Shown: positions 8,235-24,034 of the stretch, one piece after another | How the letters are laid out: each line of letters starts with the position of its first letter | Numbering within the stretch: position 1 is the stretch's first letter | DNA from: Hypsibius dujardini | Lineage: Eukaryota > Tardigrada > Eutardigrada > Parachela > Hypsibiidae | Reading direction: 5' to 3' | NCBI GenBank assembly: GCA_001579985.1 | Contig: LRSR01005416.1 | Location: forward strand, 1-54,939 | DNA: 54,939 nt | Notes under the pieces: model-generated | Database searches by the model: none | Seen by the model: only the letters and a program-made list of their open reading frames with translations | What the model was told of the DNA's origin: nothing | Made by a program: the position numbers and the translations under genes

Positions 8235-10319
8235 ATGAAACACGATTACTACGCCGTCCTGGGAGTGGAGCCCACCGCCACCGGGGCGGCCATCCACGCC
8301 AGCTACCGCCGCCACGCTCTGGCCTACCATCCGCAGAAGCAGCACGAGGATCCGCAGCGGGTGCGCAGTCTCTTCTACCAGATCAACGAGGCCTACGACG
8401 TGCTGAAGGACCGTTTCCTCCGGGCATTGTACGATCAGCTTGGTATTTTTTGTGCCTGCCTGTCTGTGCGTTGATGAACCTTGATGAGCAAGCAGCCTGA
8501 TGCTGAACCGTACATGTGTCGTTCGGTGTGTGTGTGTGTGAGTGTAGGTTACGACGGGCTGACCACCAAGTTCAACTCCATTCCCGGCCATCCGTATGGG
8601 TACCGGTACCACGGCCGACCGTTGAAAACCTTTGAGGATCATTTCGGCACGACGCATGCCTATGCGGATGTAAGCTCTGAATCTTCTTCAATTTGGCGGG
8701 CTCGTAAAAGTAGGAATAGCAAAAACTAAAATTAATCAACTAATTAGTTTGTTTATTATACCAAAAATTAGTTTTTTTAAATTATTAGTTTAGTTTTTCT
8801 TGTAACTAAACGTTTAGTTTGTTTTTAGTCGAAATTTGTTGGCTAATTTTAGTTTTTTTATTCTAGTTTAGATTTACACATATTATTCACAATAAGAAGG
8901 TAATAAAATTGAATAAGTATTTTATTCAGAATAAGAGCGTTTTATACGGGAGGGTTATTCTTAATAGCCCATAGTAATACGTACTCATACCGCACATCGT
9001 ATAAAAAATGAGCGATGATAGTCCAGACTGAAAAAGAAGAAAGATCAACAACATTTTGTATAATTTGCTAAAAGAGTTCTTGAACTGCATTTTTTAAGCT
9101 ATTCTATAATGTCCTACGCCGTTTCTTCGTTTCGTGAGATTGAATTTCGACAATTTCGGCAACAATATTAAGGAAATAATTTAAGATTGCCATAAAACTT
9201 TTACCAGGCATACGCACCTAGGGACTCGGCCAATGAATACCACCTCTACGCAGACATCTTCCGAGCTCGTGCGAAGGACACCCTTCCGCCCATCATGCTG
9301 GATCTCGAAGTGACCCTGGAGGAGCTCTTTCACGGCAGTATCCGTGAGGTGGAGTACACCCGGATCGTGGTCAATGAGGACGAGGCCTCCTTGCTGGAAG
9401 AAAAGGTGACACGGGACATTCACGTGCGGCCCGGCTGGCGAACCGGTACGCGGATTGTTTTTGACAAGGCCGGCAATCAGGGCAAGGACAAGATCCCGTC
9501 AGACGTTATTGTTTATTTGGTCGAGCTGCCGCATCAACGCTACTTTCGCGACGGTAACGACCTGCGGATGAAAATTGAGGTGGGCGTGAAAAACTGTCTG
9601 TCTGTCTGTCTGTCCGCCTGCCTGTGTGTCTGTCTCGATGTCTGTCTGTTTGTACGTCTTTCTGTCTGTCAGTCTATCTGTGAATTTATCCATGGGTCCC
9701 TCTGCCAGTCTGTCCGCCTGTCTGTTTGTCTGTCTGTCTTGTCTTTCTGTCTCTGTGTCTGTCTGTAATTTTGTCTGTCTGTTTGTTTTTGTTTGTCTGC
9801 TTCAATGTCTGTCTGCCTACTGTTTGACCTACCGGCCTGTTTGTCTATCTATTGGAAGGTTTGTTTGTCTGTTTGTTTGTCTGTCTGTCTACGTCACTGA
9901 GGCAACGAAGTGCGCCCAATCTTTTTCAGGTCGATCTATTGGTGGCCCTCTGTGGTGGAGACATCACAGTGACCAGCATCGACAATACCCCCATTCGGAT
10001 TGAGGAGACCAATGTGATCAAACCCGGGAGCAGTCGGAATATCCCCGGCTTTGGAATGCCGATAGCCGACGACCTGACCACACGGGGCGACCTCCACCTC
10101 GACTACTTTGTCAACTTCCCCATCGATATGGACCTCGCTCGGCGCGAGATGATTGCCAGTGCTCTCAAGTCGCGGCAGAAAAAGCCAGCCGTCCCGACCA
10201 CTCTGATCGGAGTGACGGGCTTCGACCCGAAGCACCGCTTCGTCGGGCATACCAGCAAGGAAACAACCTCCGAGGAGCCGTTGAACTTTTTCATCACGGA
10301 GGAACTTCTTACAACGTGA
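8235..10319 (+). CDS. DNAJB13: DnaJ homolog B13-like (flagellar Hsp40)
   Basis: Four exons, 8235-8442, 8548-8669, 9208-9579 and 9930-10319, encode 363 residues; junction phases are 1, 0 and 0. Residues 3-67 are a J domain starting DYYAVLGVEPTA. The usual HPD tripeptide is HPQ (residues 32-34). Human DNAJB13 also lacks the Asp (HPL), so this is a family trait and the protein probably cannot stimulate Hsp70 normally. A shortened linker (YHGRPLKTFEDHFG) leads to the two type-II C-terminal beta domains (DLEVTLEELFHGS, VRPGWRTGTRIVF, PGFGMPIADD, GDLHLDYFV). In animals DNAJB13 belongs to sperm-flagellar and ciliary radial spokes. The start chosen gives MKHDYY, matching MGQDYY of the family; no other ATG in frame fits. 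AATAAA follows 12 bp after the stop. Intron 3 is a CTGT tract starting just after the donor. Confidence 0.92.
8715..8885. repeat. TTAGTTTT-rich interspersed repeat in intron
   Basis: Intron 2 contains repeated TTTTAGTT and AACTAAA units on both strands. The words TTTTAGTCGAAATT and AAAAACTAA also occur at 47480-47660, suggesting a dispersed low-complexity element. Confidence 0.45.
9594..9896 (+). repeat. (CTGT)n tract in DNAJB13 intron 3
   Basis: Imperfect CTGT/TTGT/CCTG tetranucleotides begin 14 bp after the splice donor and nearly fill the intron. Sense orientation is CTGT. Confidence 0.9.
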
Positions 10320-10330
10320 CCAAAAAATTC

Positions 10331-10336
10331 AATAAA
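10331..10336 (+). promoter_or_regulatory. Poly(A) signal of DNAJB13
   Basis: AATAAA begins 12 bp after the TGA stop in an AT-rich context. Confidence 0.55.
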
Positions 10337-10876
10337 AATCTTTTAATGAATGTGGGGGACTTCGAAGCATTAGGGAAATATACGAACGTCAGCGTATTAA
10401 ACGGGGGGCGGGGTTCTTGCGAGTCAAATGTTTTAATCAAAAATTTCGCGCAGTTTTCGTGCATTTTTTGCGTTATATTTTCATTTTTCATAATGCCAGA
10501 TGTCAGAATTTCAAGCCATTTTTTTCATCCACTACCGCAGCGAGGAATGGGAATTGACACTAGTATAGAATATCGGCGACCTAATTTTCATGCTTGAAGG
10601 ATATACAGAAAATGTAGGGAAAATTTCAAAACATTTTAAAATAATTGATTTTACATGAATTAAATCCTATTATTTTGGGTGCAGAGGGGTGGTTCGGGTC
10701 TGACGACGAAAAAATTGAAATGTGGATAGGGCACCACAGGCGCAGAAACTAACCAACTATTGACATGGGGGATAGGGCGGTCTGGCCTCCTAATATCGAA
10801 ATGTGACGTGATTTGTAGACGCTTCCTTAGTATCCCACCCGCGAAACACTTTTCCGAAATACGGCAACAATGATGG

Positions 10877-10900
10877 TCTGTCTCTTTATCTATCTATGTA

Positions 10901-10951
<51 letters not shown>

Positions 10952-10980
10952 GCTGTTGTCTATCTGTCTTTCTGTCTAAT
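10877..10980. repeat. (CTGT)n microsatellite, intergenic
   Basis: Long near-perfect CTGT array with flanking CTAT units. Confidence 0.95.
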
Positions 10981-11091
10981 GTCCCATCAAAAACAAAATA
11001 ATTCGTTCCGAGTATGTCAGTTGTTTCCTCTCACATTTCCACCATAGCAAAGTAAAAAAGTAAAATTGTTCACAGTATATTCCAGCACAAT

Positions 11092-14861
<3,770 letters not shown>

Positions 14862-15052
14862 TGTAGAGACCGGATAAAGTCTCCTCTACACAGAGGAGTC
14901 TGGATATTAAATTTAAAATAGATCGAAGTCGCCGCAGCACAAAATTCAAATTTTTTTAACTTCACACCGGGGAAATATCTGCTACACCGCGGAAATAAAA
15001 AATCGGTCAGACAGACAGGCAAAACAGACATTCGGCGAAATGCACAGGCTCG

Positions 15053-15102
15053 TGCGCATGCGCAGTGCACATACAATGGTACGGGCACTGCGCACTGCGC
15101 AC
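15053..15102. promoter_or_regulatory. NRF1/EWG-type sites in shared RTCB-COA3 promoter
   Basis: TGCGCATGCGCA (15053-15064) is a perfect match to the palindromic NRF1 consensus YGCGCAYGCGCR. Two further TGCGCA half-sites follow at 15089-15094 and 15096-15101. They sit midway in the 394-bp spacer between the divergent RTCB and COA3 start codons. NRF1 controls many nuclear genes for mitochondrial proteins, which fits COA3. Confidence 0.65.
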
Positions 15103-15255
15103 TTCAATTCATTTTGATTGTTGTGGTTTGCAAAAAAAAGAATCCATTTTTTAACGGTTTTCCTTTTTCGCGCACGCGCCACCTTAGTTCTCTTTTATGT
15201 AGATATACGGATCGGAGTTATTGAACAATCGGATCTCTCGTCGCGGCAGTTCAGT

Positions 15256-15927
15256 ATGGCCACACCGTCGTCCAACATGAAACCGGGCGAACTGAACAGC
15301 ATCAGCCCGCATTTGGCTCAGATTCAGAGCGATATGATGCGCAAAGCGGACAGGTGGAACCGGGAACGGGTGCTGGAACTGAAGAAAATACGCTCCAAGA
15401 ACATTGTCACCGGATTGCTCATCGGGTCGACCGTGCTGGCAATCTGTAAGGCAGTCATTTCGTCGATAATGTCCACGGAGCTCTTGGAGACTGTCTTGTT
15501 TAAATTGTATTTTAAAGATATTTTGAATAGCCTCGAAACCGGCTTTTGGTACTGTAGATAAAACATATTTTTGTTTGAATTAAAGTCTCAATAATGATAG
15601 TCGATGTTATAAAGCATATCTTTTTAAATCACTAGATTTCGTTAATTATTAGCATAATTTTATTTAAAATCTGATTTTTAATGCTGAAAATGTGATTTTT
15701 CTTTTAAATAAAATAAGCTCTTTTATTGAATCGAACTTTGTTGGTGGATTTAAATTTTATTATATTATTTTACTTTAATTGTGATGTGTTATTTAAGCAA
15801 CATAACTAGGAGAATTTTCCCAACTTAATCCGATGGTGTTTTACTTGCAGATGCCTACACAATCAGGGCTATCCGACAGGAAACGTTTTTAGATGACCTG
15901 GACGAGCCGGAAAGGATGGAACAGTAG
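15256..15927 (+). CDS. COA3: Cytochrome c oxidase assembly factor 3
   Basis: Two exons, 15256-15445 and 15851-15927, encode 88 residues. COA3 (CCDC56/MITRAC12) is a small inner-mitochondrial-membrane protein that binds newly made COX1 and promotes its translation and complex IV assembly. The diagnostic core is KNIVTGLLIGSTVLAIYAYT, a single transmembrane helix directly after a basic helix (RERVLELKKIRSK), followed by IRQETFLDDLDEPE. The human order is the same ([20 protein letters not shown], then ERFLDELEDE). The intron splits a Tyr codon (T|AT), and the junction restores the conserved LAIY. The start is the first ATG in frame with an acceptable context. Confidence 0.92.
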
Positions 15928-16897
15928 TGCTGGAGCTGTGTTGTTTGGTTGTGGGAAAGTGTGCGGGTTGGATATCGTCATAATTTTAGCCTATTGATTG
16001 GCTAATTGTGCCGCAGTTGGCTATGTATTTTATCTCTTCCGCTTTCGATCGATTGATCGATCAACGTAATGCGATGGTGACTTCATGAGAACATTTATGA
16101 CTTGTGTGGATGGTTAGCTGACCAGTTTTGCTCGGTCTGAGAAAAACGTCACCTAAATGGGCGCACTTTGCTCTTCAAACAAAAAGTACAGTGATCTGCT
16201 AAGCACTATAAAAGCAAGCAGACACGCAGGCAGACACACAGACAGCCATTGGCAATAATGTGAGCAGATATATACACGGGCAGACAAACAGACAGACAGG
16301 TAGACAGCCAGACATACAGACAGACTTAGAGGCAGACAAACAAACTGACAGGCAGGCAGACAGGTAGACTGTCAGGCAAACAGACCAACAGACATACAGG
16401 CAAGAGGATAGACAAACGGACAGAAAGGCAGAGAGGCAGAGAAGCAAAAAAAGCAAACATGCAGACCGGTAGGAAGATAGACAACCTGTCACTGCTGTCA
16501 GGCACGTTTCTGAATCAACAGAAAGGCGAACGCAAAGCCCGTCTCCTCGTATAAACAGTTCGTCTTTCTGAAACGTTTATTCATCTACTAAAAAACGCAC
16601 ATACCCAAAGAAAGACTGTGACAAAACTGACAGGGAAAGGGTCACAGATTTCAAAACTAGGCTAGGGTTGTCAGCGTGTCGCTGCATTACTATTCCTCCG
16701 CCGGACATTACCGCCATCGAGCTCCCTCGACAAAATGATCAAAGGAATCTTCCGGAATCGGGAGCAATAAAAGCCAAAAAAAATTATTCACCTTCACAAT
16801 TCTCTCTCTCGCACAGCGCGCGCGCGCACCCTAATAAGAAGTAGTAAGATCACGGGATGACTCTCTTTCGAGAAACAAAGAGGCAGTGAGCTCTCAT
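15928..16897. other. Convergent intergenic spacer
   Basis: Between the 3' ends of COA3 and UBE2L3. It contains a degenerate ACAG tract at 16212-16480 and nothing else that I can identify. Confidence 0.6.
16212..16480. repeat. Degenerate (ACAG)n tract
   Basis: Imperfect cagacaggcag-type units over about 270 bp of intergenic DNA. Confidence 0.85.
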
Positions 16898-18813
16898 TCA
16901 CTCGGGGCGCTTCTCCGCGTGCTTTTTGGTAAACTCCTCGGCGTTCTTCAGGAATTTCTTCTTGTCCTTCGTGAACTCCTCTGCCAGGTCGGCACGCAGG
17001 GGGTGGTCCGGCTCGGGCTCGCTGATGAGATCCAAAAGTGACTGAATGACTGCAAAGAGAAATCAAATTTAATGACGAAAAATTAATATATAAATATAAA
17101 TAAATTATTTATAACTTAAAGCGACTAAATTAATTTATTAAAAATTAAATTATTTATAATTTAAAAGCGGCAAATTAATTTAGAATAAAGAACACTTAAT
17201 TTTAACTTAAAAGCGATAAAATAATTAATAAAAATAACTTATTTATAATTTATTTAAGACTAGCTTTAAAAAATTCGACGTTGGCAATTGTTTGTCCATT
17301 TATTTATTTGTATTTGACAGCTAATAAAAAAACATGACGAAGATTGAGCAACTACTTTTTTGGAAAACGCGATCGTTTTTCTTTAAAACCCGTTTCAGTT
17401 CTAATTTTTAATCGCAAACAAGGCTTACCCTGCTCGGTCTTGGTGGCGGGCTTCCAGTTGTCGGCCTGAACGATGGGAAGGCAAACTGCAAAGCACAAAA
17501 TTACCGGTACAGCAATTACTCTACTTTCCAACTAATAAATTATGATAAATATACCAGACTATTGTTTAGAGTAGCCTTAGAATTTAGGAAGCAGGGGTTA
17601 AATCTTAAACGGGCGTCGAGTGAGTCAGGCAACAAAACAAAAGTAACCAAGAATAACAAATGAAAATTCTAGCACATTCAGTTAAACCAATCAATCAATC
17701 TAATGGTACTTATTAGAAGGCATTGTTAGCAATCGATCACTGTGCGGTCCGCAGCGGCAAATCTATTGAAATTCCGTTAATGAGCTACATTCTATCACTT
17801 AATCAACTCACGGATTTCAATAAATGCCAATAAGCTACTAAATCATTAAAGCAACGCATGGGCCTTGGAGAAAGGCTAAACCACGATTCAAACAATTCAA
17901 ATTCAAAACTACATGAGCAAGCAAGTAAGCAATCAATCAATCAATTGAAGCACATCAAGCCAAAACGTTTCTTCGACGCACCTTGACCCTTCTCGTCGAT
18001 GTTGGGGTGGTAGATCTTTGTGCGGAAATTGATCTTCGGCGGCTTGAACGGATACTCGGCAGGAAAGACGATGTCCACAAGGAAAGCGCCCTTATTGTAC
18101 GGGGGATGCTCCTGAACGAAGGAAGGAAGAAAGGGTGGAAGGAAGGAGGGTAGAAAAAACCGAAATTAGTCATGCCATTAAAACCTTCCTTATTCTTAAA
18201 CATTCCTTCATGTCACTCACCGGCACCAGCAATCCCTGCCACTGCAATAAATTCTGCTCTGAAAACAACAAACATAAATATATAAACATATATACAAACA
18301 TATATGCAAAAAAAACTAAAAACATGCATGGCCAAAATCCTTAGTGATGCTAGGGCGCCTACCACGTCAGACACGACAGTGGGAGATACACCCATTCTGA
18401 TCGTTGCCCAGTAGTTTAAGAACGATCAGATCAAAGTTTGGGCCAAATGCGTAAAACAGGAAAATATTCGTTAGTATTCTCTCTCCTGACATTTCCCCCG
18501 CCCTTCTCTCCACCGCTTGGCTGTGTGATTAGTCAATCTGAACTCACCGTCCACTTTTATGTCGCGGAACCCCTTAGAGTTCTGAGTCTTCAAATCCTGG
18601 AGCTCCTGTGGTGGGGAAAAAGTAGACATCGGAATTTAAGAAAAATGAATGTGAAATCACCATGCTGTTCGACAGGGAAACGGCCTGATGAGCACATGTC
18701 AGGTAAGGGGATCATTTGGCGCTTTCGTCGCTTCCAAGAGATACATTTTCTACCAAGGAAACACGGCCTTGGAAATGGGATTTTACCTTGGTAAGACGTC
18801 GTGTGGCTGCCAT
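16898..18813 (-). CDS. UBE2L3: Ubiquitin-conjugating enzyme E2 L3 (UBCH7-type)
   Basis: Six exons, 18813-18787, 18605-18548, 18258-18221, 18111-17982, 17485-17429 and 17049-16898, encode 153 residues (human UBE2L3 154). All junction phases agree (0,1,0,1,1). The UBC fold is complete: [14 protein letters not shown] helix 1, [24 protein letters not shown], the YHPNI motif, and the active-site Cys in GQVCLPIV. Next come [11 protein letters not shown] and the C-terminal helices with [10 protein letters not shown]. This class transfers ubiquitin by cysteine thioester chemistry only, working with HECT and RBR E3 ligases such as parkin-type enzymes; the Lys/Glu-type residues needed for lysine discharge are absent, as in the family. 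The start exon is only nine codons. Intron 5 is a tandem array of AT-rich units. Confidence 0.97.
17070..17265. repeat. AT-rich ~60-bp tandem units in UBE2L3 intron 5
   Basis: The words TTATTTATAA, TTAAA(A)GCG and AAATTAATTTA recur three to four times in the same order at roughly 60-bp spacing. Confidence 0.6.
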
Positions 18814-19412
18814 TTTCGTTGGCAAAATCTACGGTGAGTTGGTGATGAAAAGTGACCCGATGAGCTGGGAAAAAATGATTCAGCAAAACGCTGGCTGGAA
18901 AAAAATGAAAATGAAAAGTGAGAAACGCGTGAGTCACGAAGGATCAGGCGAAATTTTGCCTTTCACTTTTCAGTTGCGCGATTTGCGAGAAAATCTCGCC
19001 ATTGGCTGGAATTGCACGCACAGAGGCGGGACTTGTGCATCCTGTGTGCGAGTGCGTACGGCGATACGTTCCAGAAACAGAAAAATTGGTATCTAATAAT
19101 GCAACAGGCAGCGTTTTTTCTTAAAATATTAAAATTTTTGAAAAACAGATCAGTCAGTCGGCTTAGTCAGGCTCCTCTGTTTGGAGACCGGACCTAAATC
19201 TGAGGTCATGTAGTTCGTACTGCCTAACAGCATTTTACCATACTCGTACTGTACTAGTACGGAGGTACGCTAGCTAGGCACACTTGTACTGTAGGCGCCC
19301 AACTCACTTTAGAACGATCACATTGATGCCAGTGGGCGAAATAGGTGGAGCGCTTACGTTGGCTTTCGTAATACTACGCGATTTCGCACCGCTGTACTAG
19401 TACTTTGTTTGG

Positions 19413-19473
19413 GTTGCGGTTACAAGCGCAACCACAAGCGCAACCGGCACCGCAACCGGTTTGTAACCGCAAC
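19413..19473. repeat. Inverted repeat with GCAACC motif
   Basis: Perfect 13-bp arms, GTTGCGGTTACAA at 19413-19425 and its complement at 19461-19473, enclose GCGCAACC and ACCGCAACC repeats. It may be a hairpin, a tiny MITE or a cluster of protein-binding sites. Confidence 0.6.
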
Positions 19474-19747
19474 TGCGTAATTAATTTTTTTTTCAGAGGA
19501 CTTCCATTCGAATTGTCTGTTCTGTTGGTCAACACAGAATCGTAGGCACTTGGCCTTCCTTCATCTTCTACACACCGAAAGATGTAGCCATCCATTTGAT
19601 TGATTTACTTCCAAATTCTCCCCTACCCCCGTCTATCCCCTGTTCCTAGGAGACGGTGGCCAATCTCGGAATTTATTTATTTTCACGCGGGAATTTTTTG
19701 CTAGTGCTCGCAGTTAGAAGTCCTCTTCGTAAAAATAAACAACCACA

Positions 19748-19765
19748 ATGAAGAGGCTCATATGA
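19748..19765 (+). promoter_or_regulatory. Upstream ORF (MKRLI)
   Basis: ATG followed by four codons and TGA ends 9 bp before the main start codon. If transcribed it could lower initiation at the main ATG. Whether the transcription start lies upstream is unknown. Confidence 0.35.
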
Positions 19766-19774
19766 CCACCGTTT

Positions 19775-20589
19775 ATGGCAATGGAGTCTCCGGAGCACGT
19801 ACACTTTTTACTGGCCCCATCGGACGACCATCCCGCCACTGAACCACTGCTTCCGCCCACCTACAACAAATGGCCGTCAGTCCCGTCACCGCCTCTGCAG
19901 AGGGAGCGGAAGAAATCACGGAGATTATTATGTCTTCGCTACCTGACCACCGGTTTGGCCTTCGTGGCGGCCGTCTGGCTGTCCGCTGCCTGTCTCGGGA
20001 TGACTCACAAGTCCACAGGGCCGCGGGGAGGGGAAAATTCAAGATACGGCCCGTTGACGTTGCGCACTCTCGAGAGCCGAGGGAATTCACGCCAGGTGTG
20101 GAAGATGCGCGCGTTTTACTTTCGTGTTTTCTCGCTTGAATGGTTGATTGCTTGGGTGTTTCTTTTGATTTTCTTTTTAATTTTCTCTGTGGATTTAGGT
20201 AGAGGCGAGACGCCCGGTTGCATTTATGTTGGGGGAGCAATTGACACGGTCAGTACAAACGGAGTTGGAAGCGAATAGGAATGATAGAATGAGTTATGCG
20301 GATGTGCTGGCGGAGCGGTGGAAGACGACCGCGGATGAGATCCTCCGCCCGGTTGAATTGGCCAAATCTCCGGTGGCGCTGGCGGAGCCGAGCAAATTTT
20401 ATCATAGTCCGGTACAATCTCGGTGGAGTGATGCGTTGGAGCAGACGGAAGATTCATTTGATGAACGCTCCGCGGCAGTGAGACCGCGGAACCTTTCACC
20501 GAGGGATGATTACGTTTTTCATCCGAATGTTTTCGATTTTATAAACGGACTCGACGACCTGGTACATAACTGAGGCTGATTTAGCGCTC

Positions 20590-20632
<43 letters not shown>

Positions 20633-21394
20633 GTCTGTCTATCTGTCTGTCTATCTGTCTGTCTGTCTGTTGATCAGGGAACGTGGAATAATGAATTGTT
20701 GAATTGTTGTTCATGACGACGACGTCTTGTCCTCGTCCAGTTGGAGAAGGGCACGCTGCAAGACCGGGAAGTCAGCGACGTCGCCCCGGGATCGTTAGCG
20801 GAAGCGTCAGCCATGGCTTCAGTCGGCCGCGGTTCTGAGGACGACGGTGACGAGGATTATGTAGAGTTACCGGAGGACAACTGGAAGGCGTCCAATTTTT
20901 CCGTGCTGGGAAAGTACCCCTGGATTCGGTCTCATTTAAACAATTCCAGCTCATCGTGGACTAATGGGACTGTTGGAAATGAGTCGGTTGTTCTGTCGAA
21001 GGTCGATATTGAGCCTCTTGGGACGGAGAGATTTTCCAATTACACGACGACCACGGCTAACTCCACGATACATGACTTGGTTGTCTATAGGCGGCGCCGC
21101 TTGGTAACTCAAGAGGTAGGACTGATTTGCTTTTTTTGGCGGGTAGTCATCCGGTCTTCTTATACTAAAAGACGTTGCCTTGTGGGAGAAATGGGCGATA
21201 GGAGTTGTTTGTTTCAGGAAATGAATCTCGTACCTCCTGATACGTCATACACAAAGGTGAGTTTGCGCAAATATTATATTTATGGAATTCATTGAGACAG
21301 GAAAACCAAGTGGCTGAATTGTGAACCCCACGTCGCGAAATTGATTTTGGCAATGTCTTTGTCCTGTCTGTCTGCCTGTCCTGTCCTGTCCTGT

Positions 21395-21435
<41 letters not shown>

Positions 21436-22200
21436 TTGTCTGCTTGGCTGCTTGCCTGCCAATCTATCCGATTATCTGGCTGCCTATGTGCCTCTTTACC
21501 TGTCTCCTTGTATGTGTCTATCTTTTTGTCTGTACCTCCTATTTGGTACGAATCGGCGAATGTATGAAGGATAGTTTATGGTCTTCTAGAAGACAGTTTA
21601 GATTGATTGACAGCAAACACCAAGAAGTAAGAATTAAACGCACAGGATATTTGACCAATATTCGTGGTCAACAGAATGAAAATTCGAACAACGACGACTC
21701 GCTGTCGTCGAAATACGATCGAAAAGCCATGGGCCGTCGTTCGAATTTCGATAGCGACGATGGTGACGATCCGGATGATAGCGTAGGAGACTCGTTGTTA
21801 TTATAGTGTCACTTTTCAATTCAAAGTGGTGGCCACATCAGTTGGTGAACTATAGCGAAAAATGTAATTTTTAGCATGAGAGCGTGAAGCATGCCCTACG
21901 AGAAAGTGAAAGAGAAGGTGAGGAGGATAATGACCGTGCGAAGGATCGTAAAAGAATGGATTTCGATAATGATGACGACTACGAAGATGTACGGAAATGA
22001 TGGCGTGATTGCGCATTAGTGCTGCTCCTGCTTTTAATTTCGTCCTTTCTTTTTTTCAGAATTCAGAGAAAGCGTTTGAGGGCGATGATGACTACAGAGG
22101 TGGGTTGGTACTTTTAACTGTTTCTGTTTGTATCTCTAGTGCTCTCTCTCTCTATCCCGATGTTTGTTAGTTTGCCTGTTTTTCTGCCTGTCTCCATATG

Positions 22201-22239
<39 letters not shown>

Positions 22240-23128
22240 TTATCTGTCTGTGTCGGTCTGCACATTTGTTTGTCTGTATTAATTTCTGACTCTTTTATCG
22301 GTGGGCTCCGTTTTTATCTGACAGAAACAGAAGTGTACCGAACCAGAGATTACCCACGCTCCCGTCGGATCCGTGTACGACGTTCAGCCTCGGATGATTA
22401 CAATGCCGCGAAGGACGCCGCTCAGTCTGTCGAATCGGTCCGTGCTTTGAGAGCCAAATTCTTAGCACAGCAAACTACTTCAGACACTGCCGTCAAGAAA
22501 TCCGCCCATCAGGCTCAAGTCAAGAAAGACCAACAACTGCTCCCACAGATTTTCGACAATTCCGGTGATAAAAAAATCGCCGATGCAGAGATGCAGTTTG
22601 ATACTGGTGATGACGACGACGACGGGGACAAGTCGAAATCCGTTGCTGATGCTGCAGTTAAACTGGATAACGATGACGACGACGAGGGCGGGAAAATGGA
22701 AGTTGTCGCTCTGGAACAGACAGAAAAAGCAGCTGCGTTGGATGATGACGATGACTATCAGAGTTCGGTTGCCGGTGACGGGGAAACGGTCCAGTCTGAC
22801 GCTCAAACTGAGAACGCTTCAGCTGAGATGTATCAAGCTCGGTTGGACGATGACGATGCAGACACATCCGAGGCAGATAAGAAATCATTCGATGACGATG
22901 GCGATTATTCAGCGGTATGTCTGTGGTTTGACTGTCTGACGGTCTGTCTACCTTGCTTTATGCCTATCGGTATAGGTATGTCTGTCTCTTTGTCTCTCTG
23001 TCTCTCTCTCTGTCTCTCTGCCTGTCTTTCTGCTTATCTTTCTGCTTGTCTTTCTGTCGGTCGGTCAATCTGTCGGTCAGTCTGTCTGTCTATCTTTCTG
23101 TCGTTATGTTTGCCTGCCTGTCTGCTGC

Positions 23129-23192
<64 letters not shown>

Positions 23193-24002
23193 AGCACCCC
23201 CTTGTTGATCATGTGCTCCAACTTTCCTTTATGTTTTAGGCTGGTGTTCAGGGCCAACAGCAAGGTACCGTTGAAGACAATTTTCAGTTGGAAGAGTCCG
23301 GAACCGGTGCTGTCGAGAGTCACCTGGACAGTGACGCCATCGCAGGGACACAAACGGAAACCGAGTCATTGGATGTGGATCAGAGCAGTTTGGCTGATGC
23401 TTCCAACAGTAACGCGGCGCAGTTTCAGGACGACAACGATGGTGATGACGGCGGTGCCGCTGTTGGGGAAGCTGGGTCGATGGCCGGTGCATATTCGGTG
23501 GCCGCGTCTGACACTCAGTTTCAGGATGACGGAGACGACAGTGATGGTGGTGTTGTTGCCGCTGCAGGAGATGTTGTTTCGGGTGATGATGTAGTGGTTG
23601 AAGACGTGGATTCCGTGGCCGCTTCCGATGCTCTGTTTCAGGACGACGCAGCTCCGGTTGGTCAGTATGACGGTCAGCAACGAACCATGCCTGGTGCTGG
23701 CTTTCCAACCGGGATGGTGGCCGGTAGCGCCACGCCTGCGTCAACTTTCGTTCGTACTGCACCGGTGAGTGAGATATTTAACCAGACATTATTATTTTCG
23801 TGTGGATGATGTTTTTCTGTCTGTATGTTTGACTGTCTGTCCGTCTGTCTCCCTCTCTCTGTCTCTCTTAGCCAGTCTTTTTGTCTGTCTGTCCTGTCTA
23901 TTTTCTTTCCTCGCTTCATGCCTTTATGTCTGCCTGCCTGGATGTACTCTGTATGTCGGATTTTATGTGTGCCTCTCTTCGGTCTGTGGGGTGGGCTACC
24001 TG

Positions 24003-24034
<32 letters not shown>

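Larger units (their letters stand above)
10320..11091. other. Convergent intergenic spacer
   Basis: This lies between the 3' ends of DNAJB13 (+) and RTCB (-). It contains the DNAJB13 poly(A) signal (10331-10336) and a (CTGT)n tract at 10877-10980. No gene is seen. Confidence 0.7.
18814..19774. other. Divergent promoter region, UBE2L3 and Asp-rich gene
   Basis: Holds both upstream regions, a 61-bp hairpin-forming sequence (19413-19473) and a 5-codon upstream frame (19748-19765) just before the plus-strand start. No other gene is seen. Confidence 0.6.

Noticed and set aside
22198-22330. Open frames made of Leu-Ser-Val-Cys or Thr-Asp-Arg-Gln repeats here and at many other places
   Set aside because: They are translations of (CTGT)n or (ACAG)n tracts, which contain no stop codon in any frame; they lie in introns or spacers between exons with good splice sites.
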